64,000 bases of DNA, taken from assembly GCA_000231825.2 (NCBI GenBank), contig JH720296.1, forward strand, positions 1,837,295 to 1,901,294, read 5' to 3'. The notes beneath the pieces are model-generated. The model worked only from the letters and a program-made list of their open reading frames with translations. It made no database searches and was not told the DNA's origin. Positions 50,272-63,643 of this stretch are shown here, in pieces. Source of the DNA: Tetrahymena elliotti 4EA (lineage: Eukaryota; Ciliophora; Oligohymenophorea; Hymenostomatida; Tetrahymenidae). The position numbers and the translations under genes were made by a program. Position 1 is the stretch's first letter; every line of letters begins with the position of its first letter.

Positions 50272-51777
50272 TTTATTTATATAATAATTTATTAAATAAA
50301 TACAAATTAACACTTTCTTTCAAAAGTATACACAAAAGATAGCAAAAGCTTCTTTATTCAAAAATCTTAAGCAAGTATGTATGGATGGATGTTTTATATC
50401 TAATTAAATGTCTATACACTTCAAAGAATTAAAAACAAACAACTTATCATTTCCTTCCTCATTACATATTCTATTATGCATGTATATATTATTAAATAAA
50501 ATGTTTTTCTTCATTTCTTGATTTTAATTAAAACTACTTCCATCTAAAATATGTTGCAATTCAGAAAGATACAAACAACCTATATTCTAAATAATAATAC
50601 TTCAAAATTTAGTTTTGTTAAAATAATCCTAAAATTTTGAAAGTAATAAATAAGACTTTTTCACTTGATCCAATATCCATTCAATAAACTAAAATGTTAA
50701 ATAGTAAATTATTCTCCTTTAACAAACATTAAAATTTAAAAAATAAATAAGTTATCATTTATACATTATTTTTAATTTTATCTAATTTAGCAATCTCAAA
50801 ATTAAATACTTAATTAAATAAAATAGGTAAAAGAGTTTTATTTTTTTGAAGAAATTATTTAAAAATTTATTTTTATTTTTAATAATAAATAATTTGTGGA
50901 ATAATAATACTAGATATTTCCATTCCATCAAAATGTTTTGAAAAAAATTTAATGCATTATGATATCTGCTATCTAAGTTATAATATTTGTTTTTGAAACC
51001 AAGAATGTTAAAATTTTTATTTCTAATAAGCATAAATTAACTAACTGTTGGAAGATAAAACAGCTATTCTTTATAAACAAAGTAGGAAAACAAAAAATGT
51101 GTTATTTATTTGAATTTTAGTCAAAAAATTCTAAATTAGTAATGACTTTAAATTATTCAGCACTCCACATCTCTTCAGCACAACCTAAACAGTGTAAAAT
51201 AAAATAAGTTTAAATTAAATACTTAAAAAAATTAAACATAAAATTTTAATTTAATTAAGATAAAAAATAATTTTATTAATTTATTTTACTTTATTTTTTA
51301 AATTTTTTTAAAATTAAAATGTTAAATTTAAAAAAAATTAAAATCAATAGTCTTAATGAATGATCGAATCAATAATGCTGCAATTAAAAATATCAAATAT
51401 ATTTTAGTACAGTTAAAGAGTTAGGATCTTCAATAAAAATGAAATAAAAATAAAAACTATTAATATTTTTAGTAGTTCATTTAATATTATATTTAGGTTG
51501 ATGTTATGAATTTGAAAAAAAAAAAACGATAGAGAGATAGATAAGACAATTCAAAGAAAGAAACATATAAAAAATAAAAGAAAGAAGGAAGGCAGTAGCT
51601 AATTGATAAGAAAAATAAACAAAATAAGAATTTATTAAATAATAACAACAACATCTAAATAAATAAATTTTGCATTTATATTAGAAAGGAATAAAAAACA
51701 GAATATTCAATCAGTCAATATAAAATTTATTATAACAGATTTTAGAAAGTATTTCAACAAAAGTAAAAGAAACAAAA
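50272..51777. other. Intergenic stretch, about 1.5 kb
   Basis: A+T-rich sequence upstream of the TMBIM gene, including a homopurine patch (A/G) near 51520-51600 that could belong to the 5' leader. No gene supported. Confidence 0.5.
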
Positions 51778-52623
51778 ATGGCATCCTACAACCAACCTGT
51801 ATCATTTGTCCAAAGCTAGTATGGCGGTGGCTATTATGGAAACAGTTACCAACCAAGCTAACCAGATAGAAACTTTTAAAGCAGTCCAGTTAAGAATTCC
51901 TAAATGGTAAGTGCAAAACCATATGAGGAAGAGCAATATGTTCCAAATGAACCATAAAGCAGAGTTACTTATCTCAGAAAATTGTATCTTGCAGTATTTT
52001 TCTAGGTATTAATTACCACGTTCTTCACTCATTAGGCAGAATATTCAGTCAACTATCGCTCTTGGGTTTTAAATACTACAGGATTTACTTTTGTTTTCTG
52101 TTTGATTGTAACTATTGTTTTGAGTTTAGCTGCATTCTTACAAAAATCTCAGCTTTCACGCCCTATCGTTAACTACATTTCATACATTTTATACACTCTT
52201 GCTTTTGGTGTACTGATCTCATATTTTGATGCTAAATATTCAAGCAATTTCCATCATACTTTTGTTGTCTTGGCTTATTTAATGTTCGGTCTTTTCCTCC
52301 ATGCTTTGCTTTGTTTTGGTATTATCACCTTCTAAAATGCTTCTATTTTTATTATTGGTAGTGTTCTTTTAGTCACTCTTAAAATGGAAATCTTTACTGA
52401 TATAGGAATGCAAACTATATATGTCCTTAGTACATTAGCCATCCTCTTCGGATATTATATCATTTGGGAAAACGAAACTGTTATTAGTGGAGCCAAGACT
52501 GAGTGGTCACGTGAAGATCCTATTGTAGGTTCTATTGCTTTCTTCTTAAATTTACTCACTCTTTTCCTCCGTTTAGCCAATTTGATTTCCAAGATTGCTA
52601 TTGTCTCATACACTAGATCTTGA
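51778..52623 (+). CDS. TMBIM/Bax-inhibitor-1 (Lifeguard) family membrane protein
   Basis: Single exon, 281 residues. A 75-residue cytosolic N-terminus rich in Y, Q, S, P and N (YGGGYYGNSYQPSQPDR) is typical of Lifeguard/GRINA-type members. It is followed by RKLYLAVFFQVLITTFFT, the conserved opening of the BI-1 domain. Six to seven membrane helices follow, including FVFCLIVTIVLSLAAFL, IVNYISYILYTLAFGVLISY and VLAYLMFGLFLHALLCFGII. The end DPIVGSIAFFLNLLTLFLRL corresponds to the last helices of the family, where acidic residues sit in the ion path. These proteins reside in the ER, Golgi or endosomal membranes and act as Ca2+ leak channels that temper cell death and stress. The relatively high G+C and good codon use suggest strong expression. 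Confidence 0.88.
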
Positions 52624-53170
52624 AGAGTCAAGTCAATCAGGTCCTTTATAAAATTATTTCTATTTTAAATTTGAGCTGGCTTTAAAAATATAAAAAAAAC
52701 TTCAAGAATGTTAATTTGTTCTTGAAAAAGAGAAAGAGGCAGAGTTACATTTACTTTTGAAATAAAAAAAGAAATATAAAATATTTATTTGTTGTTGTAA
52801 TAGTAGCAAATAAAAATATAAATAATTGCAATTAAGTAATCGACTCGTATGTAAAAAATAAAGCTAAGTAAGTTCATATTAAACAAATAATTATGTATCC
52901 ACTTATTCACTCATCAATCAATGTTTCATCATTTAACTTGTGTTTTATTTTATTAGTTTTTGTAAAAATCTAAATTTTACTATAACATCAACTATTTATT
53001 AATTTTGAAATTTTAAACTAATTAATTAAAAATTCACTCTCATCTACTTTTATTCAAAGAAAGATACGTTAAGGAAATTTATTATTTTTATTGCATTATC
53101 TAAAAACTAATTAAATTTACAAAAAAAATAGCTACTTTTATTGAATCAAAAATCCATCTTTTTTAAAGCT
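52624..53170. other. Intergenic stretch
   Basis: Downstream of the TMBIM gene, A+T-rich. No feature until the ABC-transporter relic. Confidence 0.45.
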
Positions 53171-53345
53171 TTTTGATATAAAGCAAATTTATTTTATTTA
53201 GTACTGTATGTTAAATCTTGCTGTTTAGAGGAAGATATAAATTCTTTTGAATAAGGTGATACCACCTAAAAAGGAGAAAGAGGATTGAACATTAGTGGAG
53301 GCCAGTACTGTAGGAGTGAATCATAATTCAGAAGATTATAAATTA
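53171..53345 (+). pseudogene. Relic of an ABC-transporter ATPase domain (signature-motif fragment)
   Basis: A patch distinctly richer in G+C than its surroundings. In one plus-strand frame it reads VKSCCLEEDINSFEQGDTTQ followed by KGERGLNISGGQ. This matches the run-up to the ABC signature in ABCC-type transporters (C.LE.D...... GD.T..GE.G.N.SGGQ). Upstream, LFDIKQIYFI in another frame fits the preceding segment. After GGQ the homology stops. There is no start, Walker A or Walker B, and the frames are broken, so I read it as a fossil of a lost or translocated transporter gene. Confidence 0.55.
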
Positions 53346-53594
53346 TTACTTTTGATAGCATTTGTAATTTAATTACAATAAAAATATATGTTTTATTTCC
53401 TTGTTTATTAAATGATCGACCATATACATATTTGTTATAATAATTTTAGTAACATATTAAAAACACAATAGATAATTGAAATTATTAAAGAGAAATTAAA
53501 TTTTTTAATTCTAAAACAAAATGATAAAAAAGAGTGATAAAATTTTGAAATATTTTAAGATATAATTTTATAGTTGATAATTGAAATGAACAAA

Positions 53595-55295
53595 TCATTT
53601 TTTCTTTGGATTTTAAAGTTGTTAAGTAATAGCAATAGTATGTTCTCCTCCACAAGTTACATCAATAACTTATTTACCCTTGAAAAATTGAACTAAATTT
53701 GGAATTGCTTTAAATGAGGCTTCACTTGTTACATTTTATCCGATACCTAATTGACCCTAGAATAAATAAATGCAATTATTTAGATAAAATCAAAATCAAA
53801 ATAAATTATTAAATTACTTCGCTTCCTCTTCCGAACAAATAAAGCTAGTTATTTTCAGTAATGAAAGCTGCATGTGAACCACCACAAGCAACTTTAATAA
53901 TTTTTTAATTAAAATCAACATGTCTAGGTGCATATAAATCACTTTTATTTCCATGACCTAATTATCCATCACCTCCAAAGCCCCAACTGTTTTAAAGAAA
54001 TAATTTTATTTTTTTTGTTTTACTTTTTTAAAAAGAAAATTTCTATACGTATATAATTATCCTTGTTATGTAAGAGCTGCAATAAAGTTATCACCACAAG
54101 AAACATCAACTATCTAATTTTAGCTGCCAAATCCTGTAACCAAAGATGGCTTAGTTTAGTATAAGGTTTAACTATTACCTAATTATCCGTTTCTGTTATT
54201 ACCCCAAGTGTAAAGCCTTTTAACATAATATACTTATTAAATCTTATTTGAATTTAAAAATAGATAGATGCTTACTTTCCTTGCTTTGAGATAGCTGCAC
54301 AAAAGCTGTAACCTGCGCTAATCTTAATGATATCATTCAAATCTGAAATTTCATAAGGAATATTAACATAGTTTTTATCTGTAAGATAACCTAAAGACCC
54401 ATATTGATTATGACCAAAAGAATAAACCTTTTAAAATAAGAATTATTCTTACTATAAAATAAATGCTAAAAATATTAACTTTTCCATCTTCACCAAGGAC
54501 AATTGTAAATTAAATACCACAAGCAACTTATTTAGCTTTGACATTAGCCAAAGATTCTACTTTTTAAGGAAGCATACTATCTTATAAAAAGTCATGGGTA
54601 TTATTACCACGATTAATTTTAATTTGTTTATCTTATTTTTATTCTTCTTCATGACCTAACTTTCCAAACTCTTTGTTTCCCCATGTATAAACTTCACCAT
54701 CTTCAGTGATAGCAGCCATATGGAATGATCCACAAGAAATCTACTTTACCTTTTTGCCTAGCAATTTTTCTATTCTTTCTGGCTGAGTCATGTTAAAGCT
54801 TACACGATCTTAATGCCCAAGAATACCGCCTTTATTTTTACCCCATGAATAAACTTCACCTAATAAAAAATAGATATTTTTTTTAATAAATAATATAACA
54901 TGGCTAAAAATTATTTGATCTGTTTTCTTTAATATCTATCTAAAGAAAATAAATTAAAATTTTTTTAGCTATATATTTGAGAACGGTTTACCATTGTCAG
55001 TGAGTGCCATAGAGATAGATTTTCCTGCCTCTACTTTCTTAATATGTTTATCTGATAATACTTCTATTTCAGTAGGATTATATTAATTGCTTTCATTTTA
55101 TAATCCTAGTTATCCAAATCCACCATAACCCCATGAATAGACAATTGTTTCAGGGTATTCATTAGCTAATACTGACTAATAAAAAAAACCTCCTGCTGCT
55201 GTTAGACAAACACCAGCACCTAATACAGCTTTCTTTTTAAAATCTGCATTTCTAAAAATGTTTTTGCCTAAGCCTAAAAACGATCTAAAACTCAT
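53595..55295 (-). CDS. RCC1-repeat protein with N-terminal membrane anchor, probably mitochondrial
   Basis: Multi-exon gene from ATG at 55295 to TGA at 53595; the first exon ends at 54992. The N-terminus is basic with one membrane segment ([19 protein letters not shown], then [18 protein letters not shown]), like an inner-membrane-anchored mitochondrial protein. The rest is a seven-bladed RCC1 propeller: repeats contain [39 protein letters not shown] and [13 protein letters not shown], alternating with blades like [17 protein letters not shown] and [20 protein letters not shown]1 propellers act as exchange factors or protein-binding platforms. A mitochondrial RCC1-like protein in animals is linked to ribosome biogenesis and fusion; whether this is its orthologue is inference. 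Introns separate the blades. Confidence 0.88.
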
Positions 55296-56024
55296 TGTAT
55301 TTTTTAGTTTAATTTATAAATATCTTTCTTTTATTTTTATTATTTTTAATTACATAAATTTTGATGGAATCAGATATATTTAATAGCTCACAACATTTAA
55401 CTTGAAACAAACCAATCACTTTATTTGCTTCTATTTACTTTCTAAACCTTTCTTTATTCTATCTATAATAACTCTACAATTTAATAAAGAACTTTCTAAA
55501 TTTATTTATTTATTGTGAATCTTGATAAATTTTAATTTGTTTTTTAAAATTATTTTTTTAATTTAACAAAAATTTCAAAGCTAGCTTAAAAGTAAAATCA
55601 ATAATAAATTTAACAATTATTATAAACAACTTTTCTGATGAAAGATTAAGAACTAAATTTGAAAAGGTTTTAGGATTTATCTAATTCAGAAAGAAATTTA
55701 TATGTCGATTTAAGAAATTTGGATAATTTTAAAAGAAGAAAAAGATATTTTTAATAAAATAAAATCAACTATGAATTTATTTTAAAATAAATTGAATTAA
55801 AATTAGTTGATGAAATATAAAATTTTATAGTTAATTTTTTTAAAAGAGTTTATTTATCTAGTCTGTTTATTATTATTATTATTAATCATGCCATTTTTCA
55901 CTATCTTTCACTTTGCTATGCTTATTACTAAATATAATAAAAAATTAAAATAGTTTCTATAGTTATAAAATAAACAAATTTTTCTGTTAAACACTTTAAA
56001 TTAAATAAGTTTATTAACATAAAA
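55296..56024. other. Intergenic stretch
   Basis: Upstream of the RCC1 gene and of the tRNA. A+T-rich, with a short (TTA)n run near 55868-55883. No gene supported. Confidence 0.5.
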
Positions 56025-56096
56025 TCCGAGATAGTATAGTGGTTAGTATTCCTGCCTGTCACGCAGGAGACCCGGGTTCAATTCCCGGTCTCGGAG
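56025..56096 (+). tRNA. tRNA-Asp (anticodon GUC)
   Basis: 72 nt folding as a standard cloverleaf. The acceptor stem pairs TCCGAGA with TCTCGGA and leaves a G discriminator. The D arm contains TAGTATAGTGGTTAGTA (A box). The anticodon arm CCTGCCTGTCACGCAGG presents GTC. The T arm contains GGGTTCAATTCCC (B box). No intron. It decodes GAC and GAT. It stands out sharply from its A+T-rich surroundings. Confidence 0.97.
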
Positions 56097-56097
56097 C

Positions 56098-56104
56098 TTT
56101 TTTT
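56098..56104 (+). terminator. Pol III terminator of tRNA-Asp
   Basis: A run of seven T begins two nucleotides after the tRNA discriminator base, the usual RNA polymerase III stop. Confidence 0.8.
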
Positions 56105-56630
56105 ATTTTATTTTTATGCTGAATTTATTAACCTTATGAACTTTACTTATTTTTAAATGAATATATTTTAGAAAAACTTAATAGTTTTACTTCATAAAAT
56201 TTTCTTGATTTAAGCAACATGGAAAATATTAGAAATCCTTAAATAAATAACAAGTAATTAATAATCAATAATGGTTAAATAAGTTGTTTTTAAATATATT
56301 TTAATTTAATTTGAATAGATTGATAAAAAACTAATTAATAATTAATAAAAATCTTATTAACAAAATTTAAATATTACTATTTTTCATTAATTTATATCAT
56401 TATTGTTAAATTTTGTAATTTTTAATTTTCAAAAACCTACTTCAATACATTATGTTATTTATGAATATATCTAATTTATCAACAAATCAGCAATTGGCTA
56501 TTTCATTTGTAGGAAATAATTATTTCATACATCAAATGACAAAAAAACTAATTTTGATACTTTTTGTAGTTTTTATTTTAGTCTATATGAGCATATTTCA
56601 CTAATTTTATTGCAACTTTTATTTATTTAG
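56105..56630. other. Intergenic stretch
   Basis: A+T-rich sequence between the tRNA and the 3' end of the LRR-array gene. No feature. Confidence 0.45.
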
Positions 56631-59600
56631 TCATAAAAATAAATTTGTATAAAAAATATTAGAAAAAGATACTAATGTGAATTAAATTAGAAAACAACAA
56701 ATAATAACAAATTAAAATATTTATTTATTAAAATGTTAATAATTAATGTAGAAATGCTATTTTTACTTGAGGTAAAGAGTCAAAACAGAGAGATTAGAGC
56801 ACTTTGCTAATCCAGATGCTAATTTTTAGGCACCCAGTTCACCAATCTTATTCTCACTTTTAAGAAATGATAAAATGTGTATTGAATAAAAATTAAAAAT
56901 TTGAATTTAATTAGAAAATAATTAAAAAAAATGTATGAGAGAAAATATCAAAAAATAAAAATGAGTAAGTTAGTTCTTTATTCATTTATGAATTAAAATA
57001 GTTAAAAACAAACACAATTAATATTGAAACACCATATTTTATTATATTACCTGAGGAAAAGAGTTAAAGTTTAAAGATTTGAGGATTTTGCTAACTCAGA
57101 TCCTAATTCTTATGAGCCCATTTGACCGATCTTATTATTACTTTTAAAAATGGTTTCAGAATAAATAAATATTTGATAAAATTTTAATTAAGTTCGAAAA
57201 GATAGCAAGCAAAATATTAAATAAAAGCAAATTAGTTAGCAGCTTATAAATTATAGCCTATATTAATTCAAATATCCATAGTTAAAGTTTTACTTAAGTT
57301 AAAGATCTAAAGTTTATAGATTAGAGCATTTTGCTAATCCTGATCCCAATCCTTTTGATCCCATACCAATGTTGTTGCCACTTTTAAAATATTTTTGATA
57401 TAAAATATTGAACAAATAAATAAAATCAGATAATGAGAAAAAATGAGAATTAAATTTGGAAATCACCAAATACAAATTTAAAAATGAATTATCAAATTAT
57501 ACAATATGTTGTTAATTAACTAAAACTTTTATTTATCTTAAAATTTTTAATTAAAACACTATTTTTACTCCATAACAAGAGTCAAAGTTTAAAGACTAGA
57601 ACATTTTGCTAACTCTTATCCTAATTCTTATGCACCAACTTCACCAATCTTATTGTTGCTTTTTAAAAATTATTAAAATGAAAACGAATTAAATGGAAAT
57701 AACAAATTAATATTAATATAAGACTGCTCTAATTAGTTATAATTAACTCAGTAATTTAAGTAGTTTTTTTTCTTCTAAATTTATATTCAAACAGTATTCT
57801 TCTTACCAGAGATTTAAAGTTAAAGTTTAGAGATTAGAACATTTTGCTATGCCAGATCCTAATCCTTATATACCCACTTTACCAATTATATTGTTACTTT
57901 AAATTAATTATGAAAATAAATATTTAGAGAATCAAATAGCGATATCAATATTTTTTAAATTTTAAATCAAAAACTAAAAATTATTCAGGTATATATCTAA
58001 AAAAATTTGAGAGTCACTGAAAAATTAAAGTGTTCTTTATTGACACAGATTAGTTTAATTATTATTGAGAATATTTTTTTACAAAAGGTAAAGAGTCAAA
58101 GTTGAGAGGCTAGTACATTTTGCTAAGCCAGACCCTAATCCTTACGCACCCATTTCACCAATTTTGTTATAACTTTAAAAAAAAAAAAATTAACGAATAA
58201 GAAAAAGATAAAAAGAAGAATTAAATTTGGAAGCAAAAAAAAAAGTGAATATGTAAAATCAAATAAACCCAAAATAGTGAGTCACTAAAAAGTTAAAATC
58301 AATTATATTTAAACAAACATAAGTATAATTAAGGTTAAACCTATTCTTACCTAAGATCAAGCGTCAAAGTTGAGAGGTTATAGCATTTTCCTAAACCTTA
58401 TCCTAATCCTTTTGCTCCTTTTTGGCCAATCTAATTGAGACTTTTATAAAACAATAGTTAATAAAGAGATATTTAAAGAAAAATAAAAAGAGAAAAAATT
58501 AAATTAAAAACAACAAATAAAAACAAAGCAAATTTTTTCAAATATGCATTTGAAACACTTTTTTTACTTAAGTAAAAGAGTCAAAGTTTAGAGATTAGAA
58601 CAATTTTCTAAGCCAGACCCAAGTTCTTATGCTCCAATTTCACCAATATTGTTACCACTTTTAAAAAATATTAAGAGAAGAAAATATTTAACAGAAAAAA
58701 TAGTGAATTAAATTGAAAGCAAGAATAAAAACTAATAAAACAAATATCAAGCCAACCAAAAATTTGTAAGCATAAAAATGCAAAGTTAATAATGAAACAC
58801 TGCTTTTACCTAAGATTAAAAGTTAAATTTTAAAGATGAGAACATTTTGATAAACCAATACCTAATTCTTATGAACCGATATCACCAATTTTATTGCAGC
58901 TTATGAAAAATTATTAAAATAAATATCTAAATCGAAGATATTTAAAGAATGAAAAAAGATAAAAATAAATAAGACAAATCAATATCAAATATCCAAACAA
59001 AATTAGTCAGTTATAAATTAAATTCTTTATTTATTAAAAAGTGTATAATTAATTTTGAATCACTATTTTTACCCAAGTTAAAGGTTCAAAGTTTCAAGAT
59101 TAGAGCATTTTGCTAACTCATATCCTAATCCTTATGGGTTAGATTTATCAATCTTAATGTTGCTTTAAAAATAATTAAAAAATAGATAGATATATTTTGA
59201 ATAAAGAAATATTTTGAGAATGAAAAAATAAGAGAAATGTGAATTAAAAGAGAAAACGGCTAATAAAATTAATAAACCAAATAAATATCAAGCAAACCCA
59301 AAATTAATTTTTCACTAATTAAATTCAACTAAAACTAATTTTACTTGAGGAAAATAGTTAAAGTTTAGAGGTTAGAGCATTTAGCTAATCCTGATCCTAA
59401 TTTTTATGCACCCATAGGACCAATCTTATTGTTACTTTTAAATTATTATAAGAAGATAAATTGATTGAATAAAGAAATATTTAATAAATGAGAAGGTATA
59501 TAAATAATTAATTAACTTAATATCAAATAAACAGAAATGAATCGATTGCTTATAAATTAATATTAAAACTGCATTATTACTCTAGGCTAAGAGTTAAAGT

Positions 59601-60763
59601 TTAGAGATTAAAACATTTTGCTAACTCAGATCCTAAATTTTATGCTCCCACTTCACCAATTTTATTGTTGCTTTTCAAAAATTATTAAAATAAATATTTA
59701 ATAATAATGAAGAATGAAAAAACAGAAAGAAAGAAATAAAGAAATAAATAAATGAATAATATTTGTGAGAAAATCCAAATTAGTTTGAGTTGACTTTACA
59801 TTAAAATTTTTTTAAAAAATATTAATATTGAAATACTATTTTTACGGAAGTTCAAGAGTCAAAGTTTCAAGATTAGAGCATTTTGTTAAAGAAGATACTA
59901 GTTTTTATGTGCCTTTTTCACCAATTGGATTAAACCTTTTCAATTATAAAAATCAAAATTTGAAAATAAAAAATCAAAATTAATCCCACAAATAAGTAAA
60001 CCCAAATAAAAACAAGTTAAATCTTTATTTTTTCAAAATGTATTATTAATATTTAAACACTATTTTTACCCAATGTCAAGATTCAATATTTTGAGATGAG
60101 AGCAATTTGATAGTTCTGATCCTAATACTTAGGCACCCTTTTCACCAATCTGACAGTCTCTTTTATATTTTATAAAAATTGAATTAAGAAATATTATTAT
60201 AATGAGAAGGGGATAAAAATGCATTGATTTAAAAAAAATATATAAAGTTAAAAAGCTAAATATCAAGTTCACCCAAATTTGTTCAAAAATATAAATACAG
60301 AATTAATATAAAAAAATTTACCTGAGATTGAGGGTCAAATCTTAGAGATTAAAGCATTTAGATAAGCCAAACCCTTGTTCTTAGGTACATATCATACCAA
60401 TTTTATTCTCGCTTTTAATTAGTTATAAAAATATATTTAATAGCACTATTTTTACAAAAAGTATTATTATTATTGAAATTATATTTTTACCTGAGATTAA
60501 GAGTTAAAGTTTAGAGATTAGAACATTTTGCTAAACCAGATGCTAATTCTTATGTATCTATTTAAATAGCATTATTGTAGCTTTTAAAAAATCATAAAAA
60601 GTAAAAGTTTAGAGATAAGATAATTTAAAAAGAAATTAATAGTTTTACCAGAAGTTAATATGCAGATTTAAATATGATGCTAAATTAGTGCTTAATAACT
60701 TTTGATAGATAAATATTAAAATAAAGGTCCATCTCTAATAATATTGAAATACATCACTGAGAT
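56631..60763 (-). CDS. Exon-per-repeat leucine-rich-repeat protein
   Basis: Minus-strand gene with at least 17 exons. Sixteen are homologous; the two I measured are exactly 90 nt (60580-60491 and 56856-56767), have phase-2 borders, and encode one 30-residue repeat with the pattern N.IG..GA..L...LAKCSNL..LTL.L. For example SNNKIGEVGAQELGQELAKC is followed by SSLQTLTLVM. An upstream exon at 60763-60649 ends LNLHINFC and joins in phase. I saw no in-frame TGA in the units read, so selection is keeping the array open. After the last repeat the frame may read through to TGA at 56631, or splice to an exon I could not find; the start was not found either. The repeats are of the ribonuclease-inhibitor/NLR type and should form a curved solenoid for protein binding. 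Function unknown. Confidence 0.8.
56764..60590. repeat. Sixteen tandem copies of a 90-nt exon plus divergent intron, period about 170-290 bp
   Basis: Copies start near 56767, 57053, 57292, 57568, 57806, 58080, 58349, 58566, 58807, 59070, 59341, 59578, 59843, 60067, 60319 and 60491. The exon core is well conserved. The spacers are A+T-rich and poorly conserved apart from the splice sites (donor GTAAAAAT, acceptor TTAAAAG). A further fragment near 60601-60625 resembles the middle of the unit and may be a dead copy. Confidence 0.88.
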
Positions 60764-61844
60764 CTGTAAAATAGTTTTATTTCTATATCAACATTTATTT
60801 ATTTATTTTTAAAATGAAAATTGATGAAGTAATAATTAATATGAAAACTTTGAAGAATAATAAATATCTTCATAAGAAGTATCAAATAAATCAATTAATT
60901 AGAAATAACAATGAGTTGTTTAAATCTCGAATAAAATTGTCAAAAGTTTCAATTATAAATTTTTAATTCAAATCAATTAAAAAAAGATTAAAAAATTGCT
61001 TATCAAAATGATGAATTTTAACCATTTTTCTAGCAATTCTAATTTTAATGATAGTATTTCTTTTTAAGATATTTTCTTATTGTTGAATTTTTTATTCATT
61101 TTTTAAAATGACTTTTTTAATAAATTTTTTAGGTTTTATTATGTATGTTTAAAAATTCTCTAAAAATGATAGCTTTTTAAAATTAAAAAAAATTTCTTTT
61201 TATTTCTCAAAAAACTCAAATAATATTCTTTATTTTATATGATTAAAGTAAAATTAAACTTTTACTTTGAAGAGTATTGAAGATTTAATACCTGAAAGCG
61301 AAGTAATATATTTGATACTTGTGTAAATATTTTCCACATTTATTAATAAAAAACTTTAGAGCATGAAAATAAACGCCATCTCAAAATTTATGATTTATTG
61401 GAAAAGAAACTTGAAATGTTGAATGAATGTGTGAATAACTTGATAATATTTCATAATTGTGGTTGATTGAATGTGCAAATTTAATGAAATAAAAATGAAT
61501 GGTTTGAAGAGAAAGGAAGATTTGAAAGAAAATCATACACATAAATAAATTAATTAATGATAAACGATAAATATAATTTTAATATTTTAATTATGTATAT
61601 TTAATATGTAACAAAAATATTTAGAAGTAGATGGATGAATGGTATTTTGTTTGGTTGATTGTTTGATTTTTTAAATGAATTGGTTTATTCGTTTATTTTA
61701 TTTTGTTTGATATCGATGGGTTCTTTAGATTGTTTTTTTTAAATTTTATATGAGAATTGATTGATTAAAAGTTTTTTAATTTTTTCATAAAGAATAGGTT
61801 TTATAACACAGCACTTTGTTAGATAATGTTCTGATTTCAAGAAA
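60764..61844. other. Intergenic stretch, may hold unseen 5' exons of the LRR-array gene
   Basis: About 1.1 kb of A+T-rich sequence. The start of the LRR-array gene must lie here or the gene is truncated, but no convincing initiator exon was found. Confidence 0.4.
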
Positions 61845-63412
<1,568 letters not shown>

Positions 63413-63643
63413 GTGTATTTAATTAAAAGCATTCCTATAGAATTAAATAATATTTTTTATGTTTTGTAAAGTATGAAAGGTATTTAAAGTTATTTAGTTA
63501 TTTGAAATAAACTATTTTAAATTATTGTAATAACAACTGTGATAAAATTTTTATTTCATTTACTAAGTTTTGTTTTTGTTTGTTTGTTTAAAATTAATTT
63601 AAATTTTTAATTGTTTCTTGGTGTAATTAAAAGCTAGTTTCAA

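Noticed and set aside
50782..51033. Minus-strand open frame of about 83 codons upstream of the TMBIM gene
   Set aside because: N/F/L/K-rich chance frame; no motif and no splice or start context.
56764..60590. First thought to be a tandem non-coding repeat or satellite array
   Set aside because: On the minus strand each unit is an open 90-nt exon with matching splice sites and LRR residues, so it is a gene.
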